Shown here one piece after another: positions 31,463 through 39,504 of a DNA stretch of 49,032 nucleotides. Position numbers and translations under genes: made by a program. Origin of the DNA: Glaesserella sp041814905 (GTDB lineage: Bacteria; Pseudomonadota; Gammaproteobacteria; Enterobacterales; Pasteurellaceae); assembly GCF_041814905.1 (NCBI RefSeq), contig NZ_JBGXYA010000062.1, positions 1 to 49,032 on the forward strand, in the 5' to 3' direction. Position 1 is the stretch's first letter. Every line of letters begins with the position of its first letter. The notes beneath the pieces are model-generated. The model saw only the letters and a list, made by a program, of their open reading frames with translations. It was not told where the DNA came from and made no database searches.

Positions 31463-31508
31463 ACAAGCGGTGGGATTTGCAAAATAATTTGCAAATCCCA
31501 CCGCTTGT
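31463..31508. terminator. Inverted uptake-signal pair forming a 21-bp perfect hairpin
   Basis: Two Apl-type signals in head-to-head orientation (cores 31463-31471 and 31500-31508) are complementary over 21 bp, including GGGATTTGCAAA, with a 4-base loop ATAA. It lies between the convergent Met-rich gene and HerA-like gene and probably terminates both. Confidence 0.85.
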
Positions 31509-31533
31509 AATCTATTGCATATAAGGTAAAACG

Positions 31534-33021
31534 CTATTTTTTACTTATCGCACCTAAAATGCCGCGCATAATTTGCTTCGTCACTTGGTTGCGTAAATTT
31601 CGTCCGACGGATTGAGCCACACTGCCGACCAACTGTTCGGCGATGCTTTGTTCGCTTTTTTTCTTCGTGCCGAAAATACTGCCGAGCATACCGCCGAGGA
31701 AGCTCTCTTCTTCCGCTTTGGCTTGCTCTGCTGCCTGTTGTTGTGCTTGGCTTTGGCTGTTCAGTACTTCAAATGCTGATTGATTATCGACGAATTGACT
31801 GTAGTGAAGATATAAGTCATCCTGTTTCACTAAGGCTATACGTTCGTCGGCTGAAATCGGTTTTAATTGGCTTTTCGGCGGATAAACATAAGCAATTTCC
31901 ACCGGTGTCGGCATCCCTTTTTCGTCTAAAACGGAAATTAACGCTTCTCCTACGCCAAGCTGGGTAATGGCTTCCACGACATTGACCGACGGATTGGCAC
32001 GGAAGGTTTCGGCGGCGGATTTGACCGCTTTTTGATCTTTCGGGGTAAAGGCGCGTAGCGCATGTTGCACGCGGTTACCTAATTGCCCTAAAACCGATTC
32101 GGGTAGATCCAACGGATTTTGTGTCACGAAATATACGCCGACCCCTTTTGAACGGATCAAACGAACCACTTGTTCGATTTTATCGACCAATACTTTCGGT
32201 GCACCGTCAAACAGTAAGTGGGCTTCATCGAAAAACAGCACGAATTTCGGTTTGTCGGGATCACCGACTTCCGGTAAATTTTCAAACAGTTCCGCCATAA
32301 ACCAAAGCAGAAAAGCCCCGTACATGCGCGGAGAATTGATCAATTTTTCCGAATTCAAGACATTGATGACACCGCGCCCGTCACGGGTTTGGATCCAATC
32401 ATGCAAATCCAGGGCCGGTTCACCGAATAAATTTGTCGCGCCTTCGTTTTCAAGGGTGAGCAAAGCGCGTTGAATGGCGCCGACACTTGCGGCGGACACA
32501 TTACCGTATTCCAATTGGAACGTTTTGGCGTTCTCCGCCACGAATTTGAGCAGGGTGCGCAAATCTTTCAGATCAATAAGGAGTAAACCTTTATCATCGG
32601 CGACACGGAAGACAAGATTTAATAAACCTTCTTGGGTGTCGTTTAAATTCAACAAGCGGGCGAGGAGCATCGGACCCATTTCGGAAATAGTGGTGCGCAG
32701 CGGAATTCCGCTTTCGCCGAACACATCCCAAAATGAAACGGGAAAGCCGGCTAAATAACTTTCTCCGCCGAGATTGAATTGCTCGATACGTTCTGCAATT
32801 TTCCCTTGATAACTGCCCGCTTGTACTAAACCGGACAAGTCACCTTTGACATCCACTAAAAAAACCGGTACGCCGTCATCGCTGAAGGCTTCGGCAAGTT
32901 TGCGTAAAGTGACGGTTTTACCTGTACCTGTTGCCCCGGCAATTAAACCGTGGCGGTTTGCCATTTTGGCTGTTAAAGAAAGTATATTGCCGTCTTTGGT
33001 TTGGGCAATGGCATAACTCAT
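31534..33021 (-). CDS. HerA/FtsK-like ATPase of the DUF853 (YjgR) family
   Basis: 495 aa, no signal peptide. Walker A is GATGTGKTVT near residue 30, Walker B is FVLFFDEAHLLF near residue 265, and an arginine-finger-like VYFVTQNPLDLPESVLGQLGNRVQHAL segment follows. DUF853 proteins are predicted DNA-translocating ATPases related to HerA; their cellular job is not established. A Gln/Ala/Glu-rich segment near residue 425 precedes a Gly-rich C-terminal tail (FLGGMLGSIFG). GAGGAGAATTT precedes the ATG. It lies downstream of rhlB on the same strand with a 70-bp gap that contains a degenerate uptake signal. Confidence 0.88.
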   Translation of the reverse strand: MSYAIAQTKDGNILSLTAKMANRHGLIAGATGTGKTVTLRKLAEAFSDDGVPVFLVDVKGDLSGLVQAGSYQGKIAERIEQFNLGGESYLAGFPVSFWDVFGESGIPLRTTISEMGPMLLARLLNLNDTQEGLLNLVFRVADDKGLLLIDLKDLRTLLKFVAENAKTFQLEYGNVSAASVGAIQRALLTLENEGATNLFGEPALDLHDWIQTRDGRGVINVLNSEKLINSPRMYGAFLLWFMAELFENLPEVGDPDKPKFVLFFDEAHLLFDGAPKVLVDKIEQVVRLIRSKGVGVYFVTQNPLDLPESVLGQLGNRVQHALRAFTPKDQKAVKSAAETFRANPSVNVVEAITQLGVGEALISVLDEKGMPTPVEIAYVYPPKSQLKPISADERIALVKQDDLYLHYSQFVDNQSAFEVLNSQSQAQQQAAEQAKAEEESFLGGMLGSIFGTKKKSEQSIAEQLVGSVAQSVGRNLRNQVTKQIMRGILGAISKK

Positions 33022-33044
33022 AAATTCTCCTCATTAAATAACCG

Positions 33045-33054
33045 ACAAGCGATC
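33045..33054 (+). repeat. Degenerate Apl-type uptake signal
   Basis: ACAAGCGATC (one core mismatch) still followed by an arm ending in TTTTTTGCAAA. It looks like a decayed or incipient copy. Confidence 0.6.
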
Positions 33055-33091
33055 AGATTATTGTTGTTTTTTGCAAATAGTGTGAATCGGG

Positions 33092-34309
33092 TTATCTGCG
33101 TCTATTGTTTGTTATCCGTGAGCGGTTTCGATGCGGTTTCGGCAATGAGAGCAAAGCATTACTGTCATATTGACTGACCGGAATGGCATGCCCGATATAT
33201 TCTTCGATTGCCGGTAAATTCACCGCGTAACGCTCACAGGCAAAACTGATGGAAATACCGCTTTCTCCCGCCCGACCCGTACGCCCTATACGATGAACGT
33301 AATCTTCACGATCGTCAGGTAAGTCGTAATTAAACACATGCGTGACATCGGCAATGTGTAATCCGCGAGCGGCAACGTCCGTAGCGACTAAAATATCCAG
33401 ATGACCTTGAGTAAAGCTGTCCAATAATGCTAAGCGCTTTTTCTGCGGAATATCGCCGGTCAGCAAACCGACACGATGACCGTCGGCACTTAAATATCCC
33501 CAAATTTCTTCACATTTTTGTTTGGTATTGGCAAATACAATGCAACGATCCGGCCATTCTTCCTCAATAAGTGTGATTAACAGCGCCATTTTATCTTGGT
33601 TGGACGGATAGAATAACTCTTCTTTAATACGGTGACCGGTTCGTTGCAGCGGCTCGATTTCCACGTATTCGGCGTTATGCATATCTTCAAAGGCAAGTTC
33701 GCGCACTCGGTGGGAAAGGGTTGCGGAGAATAGCATGGTTAAACGTTCTTCCGGTTTCGGGCATTTCCGCATGAGGTAGCGGATATCTTTAATAAAACCC
33801 AAATCGAACATCCGATCCGCTTCGTCTAACACGACAACTTGAATTTTATCTAGATTGATAATGCCTTGTTTGACATAATCAATCACTCTCCCTGTCGTGC
33901 CGACTAAAATATCCACACCGCGGGCAATCGCCTGCAACTGCTTTTCATAGCCGTCCCCGCCATATGCCAAGGCTAAATCAAAACCGGCGTGTTTAACGAA
34001 TAGTTCGGCATCGGATGCGATTTGGACGGCAAGTTCACGGGTCGGGGCCAAAATTAAGGCTCTCGGCTGATTTGGGTTAGTCGTTACATCGTTAGTTAGT
34101 AAATGGTGGAACGTGGCGATTAAAAATGCCAATGTTTTACCTGTGCCGGTTTGCGCCTGACCGGCAATATCTTGCCCGATTAAGGTGTAAGGTAACGTTC
34201 TTGCTTGGATGGGGGTACAGAATTCAAAGCCTTTGCTGTCCAATGCCGCCAGTACGTGGTCGTGAATCGGAAAATCAATAAAGCGTTGTTCGGTAAGGTG
34301 TTTAGACAT
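33092..34309 (-). CDS. rhlB: DEAD-box ATP-dependent RNA helicase RhlB
   Basis: 405 aa from the ATG at 34309 (preceded by AAGGAGAAAA). In-frame codons up to 34471 run through an inverted uptake-signal pair and are rejected. The Q motif (GFEFCTPIQARTLP), Walker A AQTGTGKT, motif II DEAD (VVLDEADRMFDLGF), SAT (LFSATLS) and the C-terminal HRIGRTGRAG are all present. The N-terminal sequence HLTEQRFIDFPIHDHVLAALDSKGF matches RhlB closely. RhlB unwinds RNA for the degradosome by binding RNase E. The usual basic C-terminal tail is short here (PHRNRSRITNNRRR). Confidence 0.93.
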   Translation of the reverse strand: MSKHLTEQRFIDFPIHDHVLAALDSKGFEFCTPIQARTLPYTLIGQDIAGQAQTGTGKTLAFLIATFHHLLTNDVTTNPNQPRALILAPTRELAVQIASDAELFVKHAGFDLALAYGGDGYEKQLQAIARGVDILVGTTGRVIDYVKQGIINLDKIQVVVLDEADRMFDLGFIKDIRYLMRKCPKPEERLTMLFSATLSHRVRELAFEDMHNAEYVEIEPLQRTGHRIKEELFYPSNQDKMALLITLIEEEWPDRCIVFANTKQKCEEIWGYLSADGHRVGLLTGDIPQKKRLALLDSFTQGHLDILVATDVAARGLHIADVTHVFNYDLPDDREDYVHRIGRTGRAGESGISISFACERYAVNLPAIEEYIGHAIPVSQYDSNALLSLPKPHRNRSRITNNRRR

Positions 34310-34330
34310 TTTTTCTCCTTTATGAGCTAA

Positions 34331-34388
34331 ACAAGCGGTCCGTTTATCGGGATTTTTTGCAAATTTTCGGCAAAAAGTGACCGCTTGT
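34331..34388. repeat. Inverted pair of Apl-type uptake signals between rhlB and argF
   Basis: ACAAGCGGTC (34331-34340) and GACCGCTTGT (34379-34388) face each other across AT-rich arms. They sit in a divergent promoter region, so they cannot be a simple terminator for either gene. Confidence 0.88.
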
Positions 34389-34495
34389 AACGGGAACTCT
34401 AAACAGAAAATAGGTGAAAAAGATACCACAATTGTGCTAATTTGAGTAGAATCTTCAACAATTTTAACCATTATTTTACTTATAAGGATTAGTCT

Positions 34496-35512
34496 ATGTC
34501 TGCAAACACTACACCGAATTTAAAAAATCGCCATTTTCTGCGTTTAATGGATTTTACGCCGGCAGAAATAACCTATTTGCTTAACCTTTCTGCGAAACTT
34601 AAAGCCGATAAAAAAATGGGAACGGAAACCCGTACCATGAAAGGCAAAAATATTGCATTGATTTTTGAAAAAAGCTCTACCCGTACCCGCTGTGCCTTTG
34701 AAGTGGCCGCGTTTGATCAAGGGGCGAACGTGAGTTATATCGGGCCGAGCGGATCGCAAATCGGGCATAAAGAATCGATGAAAGATACCGCCCGCGTGTT
34801 GGGCAGAATGTATGACGGCATTCAATATCGTGGTTACGGTCAAGCGTTGGTTGAGATTTTAGCCGACTATTCGGGCGTGCCTGTTTGGAACGGGTTAACC
34901 GATGAGTTTCATCCGACTCAAATTTTGGCGGATTTTTTAACGATGCTAGAACATTCCGATAAGCCGTTGAACCAAATCAAATTAGCGTATTTAGGCGATG
35001 CCCGTAACAATATGGGCAATTCGTTTGTAGAAGGGGCGGCATTAATGGGCGTGGATCTGCGTTTAGTGGCGCCGAAACAATTTTTCCCTGAACAAGCATT
35101 ATTGGACGAAGTGGCTGAAACGGCAGCCAAAACAGGGGCGAAGATTACTTGCACCGAAGATGTTGCTGCCGGCGTAAAAGACGTTGATTTCGTTTATACT
35201 GATGTTTGGGTTTCTATGGGCGAGCCGGAATCGGCTTGGGAAGCTCGCATTAATTTGATGAAACCGTATCAAGTCAATGCGGATCTGATGAAACTGACGG
35301 GCAATCCGAATGTGAAATTCCTGCACTGTTTACCGGCTTTCCATGACGATCAAACAACCGTCGGTAAAGAAATTGCGGCAAAATACGGCATGAACGGCTT
35401 AGAAGTGACTGATGAGGTGTTTGAATCCGAGGCTTCCATTGTGTTTGATGAAGCGGAAAACCGTATGCACACGATTAAAGCGGTGATGGTAGCAACATTG
35501 GGTGACCAGTAG
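34496..35512 (+). CDS. argF: Ornithine carbamoyltransferase
   Basis: 338 aa. Converts ornithine and carbamoyl phosphate to citrulline (or the reverse in the arginine deiminase pathway). The carbamoyl-phosphate motif SSTRTR, the HPTQ motif (FHPTQILADFLTM), the ornithine loop DVWVSMGE and the HCLPAFHD motif are all intact. Catabolic (ArcB) and anabolic (ArgF) enzymes cannot be separated from these motifs. There is no arcA or arcC here and it stands alone, which slightly favours the anabolic role. Its start after ATAAGGATTAGTCT and the family N-terminus MSANTTPNLKNRHFLRLMDF agree. No convincing ARG box was found. Confidence 0.93.
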   Translation: MSANTTPNLKNRHFLRLMDFTPAEITYLLNLSAKLKADKKMGTETRTMKGKNIALIFEKSSTRTRCAFEVAAFDQGANVSYIGPSGSQIGHKESMKDTARVLGRMYDGIQYRGYGQALVEILADYSGVPVWNGLTDEFHPTQILADFLTMLEHSDKPLNQIKLAYLGDARNNMGNSFVEGAALMGVDLRLVAPKQFFPEQALLDEVAETAAKTGAKITCTEDVAAGVKDVDFVYTDVWVSMGEPESAWEARINLMKPYQVNADLMKLTGNPNVKFLHCLPAFHDDQTTVGKEIAAKYGMNGLEVTDEVFESEASIVFDEAENRMHTIKAVMVATLGDQ

Positions 35513-35592
35513 TAAACTTCTTTATGATAACTTCACTTCTGCATTAATCTTTTTAATGCAAGGCTGAGAAAAAATCACTATCTAACAGACTG

Positions 35593-35620
35593 AAAACTGC
35601 GTAAAATGGCGCAGTTTTTT
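35593..35620 (+). terminator. Hairpin between argF and glyA
   Basis: AAAACTGCG (35593-35601) pairs with CGCAGTTTT (35610-35618), followed by TT. It probably terminates argF. The loop contains TAAAAT, which could also be a -10 for glyA, so terminator and promoter may overlap. Confidence 0.7.
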
Positions 35621-35623
35621 ATT

Positions 35624-35639
35624 TCGCAAACGATTACTT
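35624..35639 (+). promoter_or_regulatory. glyA: PurR-type operator upstream of glyA
   Basis: TCGCAAACGATTACTT fits the PurR consensus ANGCAANCGNTTNCNT at all but the first specified position, 23 bp before the glyA start. E. coli glyA is known to be PurR-repressed, so conservation is plausible. Confidence 0.6.
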
Positions 35640-35661
35640 AATTTATAGGAGAATCCTTAAA

Positions 35662-36924
35662 ATGTTAAGACGTGATATGAATATCGCAGATTACGATCCC
35701 GTATTATGGCAAGCAATTCAAGACGAAAACCGTCGTCAGGAAGAGCATATTGAGCTGATTGCTTCGGAAAACTATGCAAGCCCGCGTGTGATGGAAGCAC
35801 AAGGTTCACAATTCACCAACAAATATGCGGAAGGTTATCCGGGTAAACGCTATTACGGCGGTTGTGAATATGCCGATATCGTTGAACAATTGGCGATTGA
35901 CCGTGCCAAAGAGTTATTCGGCGCAGATTATGCGAATGTGCAGCCTCATTCCGGTTCACAAGCAAATGCGGCCGTTTATGGTGCGTTATTGACGCCGGGC
36001 GACACGATTTTAGGGATGAGTCTTGCACACGGTGGACACTTAACTCACGGTGCTTCAGTCAGCTTCTCAGGCAAAGTGTATCACGCAGAACAATACGGTA
36101 TCACCGCTGAAGGGGTTATCGACTACGATGCACTTCGTCAACAAGCGCATGAAGTAAAACCAAAAATGATTGTGGGCGGTTTCTCTGCTTATTCTCAAAT
36201 CGTTGACTGGGCAAAAATGCGTGAAATCGCAGATGAAGTCGGCGCTTATTTATTCGTCGATATGGCGCACGTTGCAGGCTTAGTGGCTGCGGGCGTTTAT
36301 CCGAGCCCGCTTCCGCATGCCCATGTTGTGACTACAACAACCCACAAAACATTAGCCGGTCCGCGTGGTGGTTTAATTCTTTCCAATGCGAAAGACGAAG
36401 AAATCTATAAAAAGCTACAAAGTGCCGTGTTCCCGCGTGAACAAGGTGGTCCATTAGTCCACATTATTGCAGCGAAAGCCGTTTGCTTTAAAGAAGCGTT
36501 AGAGCCTGAATATAAGGTTTACCAACAACAAGTGGTCAAAAATGCAAAAGCGATGGTGGAAGTATTCAAACAACGTGGTTACAACGTTGTTTCAAATGGT
36601 ACCGAAAACCACTTATTCTTAGTTGATTTAGTCAGCCACGGTTTAACCGGTAAAGCGGCTGATGCCGCACTTGGTCGTGCGAATATTACGGTCAACAAAA
36701 ATGCCGTGCCGAACGATCCACAAAAACCGTTTATTACCTCCGGTATCCGTGTCGGTACACCGGCAGTCACCCGCCGTGGCTTTAAAGAAGCGGAAGTCAA
36801 AGAGCTTGCCGGTTGGATGTGCGATGTGTTAGACAGCATCGGTAAAGAGAACGAAGCGGCAGTGATCGAAGCAACGAAAGTTAAAGTACTCGAAATCTGC
36901 AAACATTTACCGGTTTATCCGTAG
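35662..36924 (+). CDS. glyA: Serine hydroxymethyltransferase
   Basis: 420 aa, cytoplasmic PLP enzyme interconverting serine and glycine with tetrahydrofolate, the main source of one-carbon units. The PLP lysine lies in VVTTTTHKTLAGPRGG near residue 229. LIASENYASPRVMEAQGSQFTNKYAEGYPGKRYYGG is near-identical to the enteric enzyme. The first ATG (MLRRDMNIADYD) matches the E. coli N-terminus. TAGGAGAATCC gives the ribosome binding site. A PurR-type operator lies directly upstream and a strong terminator follows. Confidence 0.98.
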   Translation: MLRRDMNIADYDPVLWQAIQDENRRQEEHIELIASENYASPRVMEAQGSQFTNKYAEGYPGKRYYGGCEYADIVEQLAIDRAKELFGADYANVQPHSGSQANAAVYGALLTPGDTILGMSLAHGGHLTHGASVSFSGKVYHAEQYGITAEGVIDYDALRQQAHEVKPKMIVGGFSAYSQIVDWAKMREIADEVGAYLFVDMAHVAGLVAAGVYPSPLPHAHVVTTTTHKTLAGPRGGLILSNAKDEEIYKKLQSAVFPREQGGPLVHIIAAKAVCFKEALEPEYKVYQQQVVKNAKAMVEVFKQRGYNVVSNGTENHLFLVDLVSHGLTGKAADAALGRANITVNKNAVPNDPQKPFITSGIRVGTPAVTRRGFKEAEVKELAGWMCDVLDSIGKENEAAVIEATKVKVLEICKHLPVYP

Positions 36925-36945
36925 TGTATCCTGTTTTTTTAAGGT

Positions 36946-36975
36946 AAACCCCGAATCATCGGGGTTTTATTTTTG
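36946..36975 (+). terminator. glyA: Terminator after glyA
   Basis: AAACCCCGA (36946-36954), loop ATCA, TCGGGGTTT (36959-36967), then TATTTTT. Confidence 0.92.
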
Positions 36976-36985
36976 TGGAGCGGTT

Positions 36986-37261
36986 ATGGTTCTTTATTTT
37001 GTGATTTATCTTATTGGTATCAATGCACTGAGTGCCTATATGATGTATTCGGATAAGCAGAAATCCAAGAAAAAAGCGTGGAGGGTACCGGAGTCCAATC
37101 TCTTCTTTTTGTGCGTAAGCGGTGGATTCCTCGGTACGTACTTGATCATGAAACACTTCAAACATAAAACCAAACATTGGCAGTTTCACTTTGCGGTCAT
37201 TGTGTCTGCCTTTGTTTGGTTATTGTGTATTCCCGGATTTTATTGGTATTTACAGGTTTAG
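36986..37261 (+). CDS. DUF1294 small membrane protein
   Basis: 91 aa with three hydrophobic segments (about residues 3-20, 40-55, 67-88). The DUF1294 pattern is visible: YMMYSDKQKSKKKAWRVPESNLFFLCVSGGFLGTYL, that is DKxxAxxxxWRxPE-like followed by a glycine-rich membrane segment. Function of the family is unknown. TGGAGCGGTT precedes the ATG. It is separated from glyA by a terminator and its end overlaps the convergent histidine phosphatase gene by 12 bp. Confidence 0.85.
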   Translation: MVLYFVIYLIGINALSAYMMYSDKQKSKKKAWRVPESNLFFLCVSGGFLGTYLIMKHFKHKTKHWQFHFAVIVSAFVWLLCIPGFYWYLQV

Positions 37262-37876
37262 GTGATCGACGTTATTAAATTCAACCAATTGTGCTTGACC
37301 GTTTTCTACTCGGACAATACTGATTGCCGTATTGGCAACGAATTTATGTTGTGTAGCATTTCTGAAATCATGCCAATGAATTCCCTTTAATACGGCGGTG
37401 AGCAGTGTGAGCGTCATGCCGTGGGAGACAATCAAAATATTTTCTCCGTCTTGATGGCGGGCGATAATTTGATTAAAGGCGTTCATAATACGTTGATAAA
37501 ATTGTTCAAACCCTTCGCCTTGGTTTTCTTTTGCCGAATAATTTTTAGGATCCGTTCTGAATAAAATATATTCGGGATGGTTGATAAGCTCTTCTTTGTG
37601 CTTGCCCTCCCAGCTTCCAAAGTGAATTTCATTTAAGCCGCGGTGGTGAAAATGTGGGATATCCCGTTCACCGATAATATAATCCGCCGTATCCTGCGCC
37701 CGTTTGAGCAAACTGGAATAGCATGCGCTAAACGGTATATCCGAGAGTTTTTGACCGGTCAATTTTGCTCCGTAAATGCCTTCATCGACAAGAGGAGAAT
37801 CCTCCGTGCCTTGTAATAAACCGGCGTCGTTCCATTCCGTACGACCATGACGAATTAAATAAATATTCAATGCCAT
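37250..37876 (-). CDS. Histidine phosphatase superfamily protein (phosphoglycerate-mutase-like)
   Basis: 208 aa, cytoplasmic. The catalytic RHG motif LIRHGRTEWN (His near residue 9), the second His in VSHGMTL near residue 150, the acid Glu in GLNEIHFGSWEG and Arg in LKRAQDTADYI are all present. The branch includes cofactor-dependent phosphoglycerate mutase relatives, GpmB-like and CobC-like phosphatases. The substrate cannot be assigned, and there are no cobalamin genes nearby. AAGGAAAGCAA precedes the ATG. Confidence 0.88.
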   Translation of the reverse strand: MALNIYLIRHGRTEWNDAGLLQGTEDSPLVDEGIYGAKLTGQKLSDIPFSACYSSLLKRAQDTADYIIGERDIPHFHHRGLNEIHFGSWEGKHKEELINHPEYILFRTDPKNYSAKENQGEGFEQFYQRIMNAFNQIIARHQDGENILIVSHGMTLTLLTAVLKGIHWHDFRNATQHKFVANTAISIVRVENGQAQLVEFNNVDHLNL

Positions 37877-37940
37877 TTGCTTTCCTTAAAATAAAAGATT
37901 AATTTGTATGATCTGAATCTTGACAAAAGTATAACAAATA

Positions 37941-38573
37941 ATGGACCTGAAATTTACCCTCTGTTATCAACATCCGGATTTTATGATTATTAATAAACCT
38001 GCCGGCATCAGTGTACATAAAGACGATCAAGCGGTCGGTTTTACCGAATTTTTTGCAAAACAGCTTGGCGTTGAACAAGTGTGGTTGGTTCATCGTTTGG
38101 ATAAGGTAACTTCGGGCTTACTGATTTTGGCATTGAATAAAGAGGCTGCAGCTGAATTTTTTAGGCTTTTTTCACAACACCGAATTCAGAAAACCTATTG
38201 GGCGTTAAGTACACAAAAACCGAAGAAAAAGCAGGGTAAAATTATTGGCGATATGCAAAAAAGTCGTAACGGTGCGTGGAAGCTTTGCCATACGAAAGAA
38301 AATCCGGCAGTAACCCAATTTATTTCCCATTCCCTTGAACCTCATTTACGCCATTTTATTTTGCAACCTCAAACCGGAAAAACTCACCAACTTAGAGTGG
38401 CAATGAAAAGTTTGGGAAGCCCGATTTTAGGAGATACACTTTATGGCGGCGGTGTTGCAGATAGAGTATATCTGCATGCCTACCGATTGGATTTTACTTA
38501 TCAAGATCAGATTATATCCGTTAATGCATTACCGGAAAGCGGGGAGTATTGGTCAAAAGTGCTTGTTGATTAA
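37941..38573 (+). CDS. RluA-family pseudouridine synthase (TIGR01621 type)
   Basis: 210 aa, a short member of the RluA group. The catalytic Asp lies in VHRLDKVTSGLLILA near residue 54. LQPQTGKTHQLRVAMKSLGSPILGDTLYGG is the conserved substrate-binding motif. It lacks an S4 domain. The RNA target is unknown. Residues about 30-42 (QAVGFTEFFAK) are encoded by a near-perfect uptake signal (TCAAGCGGTC plus arm), so the repeat has been absorbed in coding sequence. No clear ribosome binding site precedes the ATG. Its end overlaps the convergent transporter gene by 4 bp. Confidence 0.88.
   Translation: MDLKFTLCYQHPDFMIINKPAGISVHKDDQAVGFTEFFAKQLGVEQVWLVHRLDKVTSGLLILALNKEAAAEFFRLFSQHRIQKTYWALSTQKPKKKQGKIIGDMQKSRNGAWKLCHTKENPAVTQFISHSLEPHLRHFILQPQTGKTHQLRVAMKSLGSPILGDTLYGGGVADRVYLHAYRLDFTYQDQIISVNALPESGEYWSKVLVD
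38027..38036 (+). repeat. Uptake signal (one mismatch) inside the pseudouridine synthase gene
   Basis: TCAAGCGGTC followed by an arm ending in TTTTTTGCAAAA, in sense orientation within coding sequence. Confidence 0.75.
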
Positions 38574-39499
38574 ATCAACTGATACAACGCAATAATTAAC
38601 GGCATAGTGAAGGTGGCGAGTAATGTGGTGAATCCATAAATTGCGCTGGCTTTATTTGCATCTTGCCCATAAACCAAAGCCATTTGTGTGACTGTTGCGG
38701 CGGCAGGGCTAATGGTTGCCAAAAAACTGATCATCACAATTTTTTCACCGTTTTCCACCCATTGGGAAAAACCGAAAAGTTTTATGACAACCAACAAACA
38801 GATAGGGATAAAGATGAGTCGTAAGAAACTGACTAAATAAATACGTTTGGAAGAAATAATCGAGCGGATCGGCACCGCAGCAATCAACATTCCCGCAATA
38901 AGCATCGCATTCGGACCAATCATAATGCCGACGGCAGACAACGTGCCGGTAATAATGTCAGGCAGTCTGATTTGAGCGATAAACAGGATTAAACCGATAA
39001 AAATGGCGACAATATTGATATTCAGAAAAACTTTTCTGAACGAAAGGCTGCCTTTCCCACAAATAATCATCCGCAAATGAGACCAAAACAGAACATTTTG
39101 CACCACAATAAAACAGCTTGCATAAATTAACCACTCATCGCCGAACATGGAGGCGACTAACGGGATAATCAAATTTCCCGAATTAGCATAAATAGAGGCC
39201 GCATGCTCTAAATTATCTAATTTTAACAACCGTTTTAATATAGCTCCGATGGCGATCAATAATATATTTAAAAATATAGCAATACCTAAAGACAGTGCCA
39301 ACCCCTTTAATATTTCAAGGGTATAATCAACTTGGAATGCATTAATTAATACTGCGGGGCTAATAATATATAAACCGATCACCGAAAGAGGATAGCTATC
39401 TTCCGATTTCAGAAATTTAAATTTCACTAAGCAATAACCAAGTAAAACAATTAAGGTTAATTGTGTAATTTTATTGGCAAGCAATAATGCGATATCCAT
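38570..39499 (-). CDS. AEC-family membrane transporter
   Basis: 309 aa with about ten membrane helices in two five-helix halves, the layout of the auxin efflux carrier/malonate transporter family (MdcF, YfdV relatives). NSGNLIIPLVASMFG and ATISPAAATVTQMALVYGQD carry the family's glycine/proline-broken helices. Members move organic acids. The gene starts 5 bp after fdhD and is co-transcribed with it, so a link to formate or other short acids is possible but speculative. GGAATAATTTAT precedes the ATG. Confidence 0.85.
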   Translation of the reverse strand: MDIALLLANKITQLTLIVLLGYCLVKFKFLKSEDSYPLSVIGLYIISPAVLINAFQVDYTLEILKGLALSLGIAIFLNILLIAIGAILKRLLKLDNLEHAASIYANSGNLIIPLVASMFGDEWLIYASCFIVVQNVLFWSHLRMIICGKGSLSFRKVFLNINIVAIFIGLILFIAQIRLPDIITGTLSAVGIMIGPNAMLIAGMLIAAVPIRSIISSKRIYLVSFLRLIFIPICLLVVIKLFGFSQWVENGEKIVMISFLATISPAAATVTQMALVYGQDANKASAIYGFTTLLATFTMPLIIALYQLI

Positions 39500-39504
39500 A
39501 TAAA

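Noticed and set aside
31180..31501. Three long antisense frames opposite the Met-rich gene
   Set aside because: They arise from its repetitive Met/Lys/Glu codons (few stops in complement), have no ribosome binding sites and give low-complexity His/Phe/Ser-rich products.
34436..34490. ARG box upstream of argF (TGAGTAGAATCTTCA)
   Set aside because: Half-site spacing is one base off and the match to the ArgR consensus is weak.
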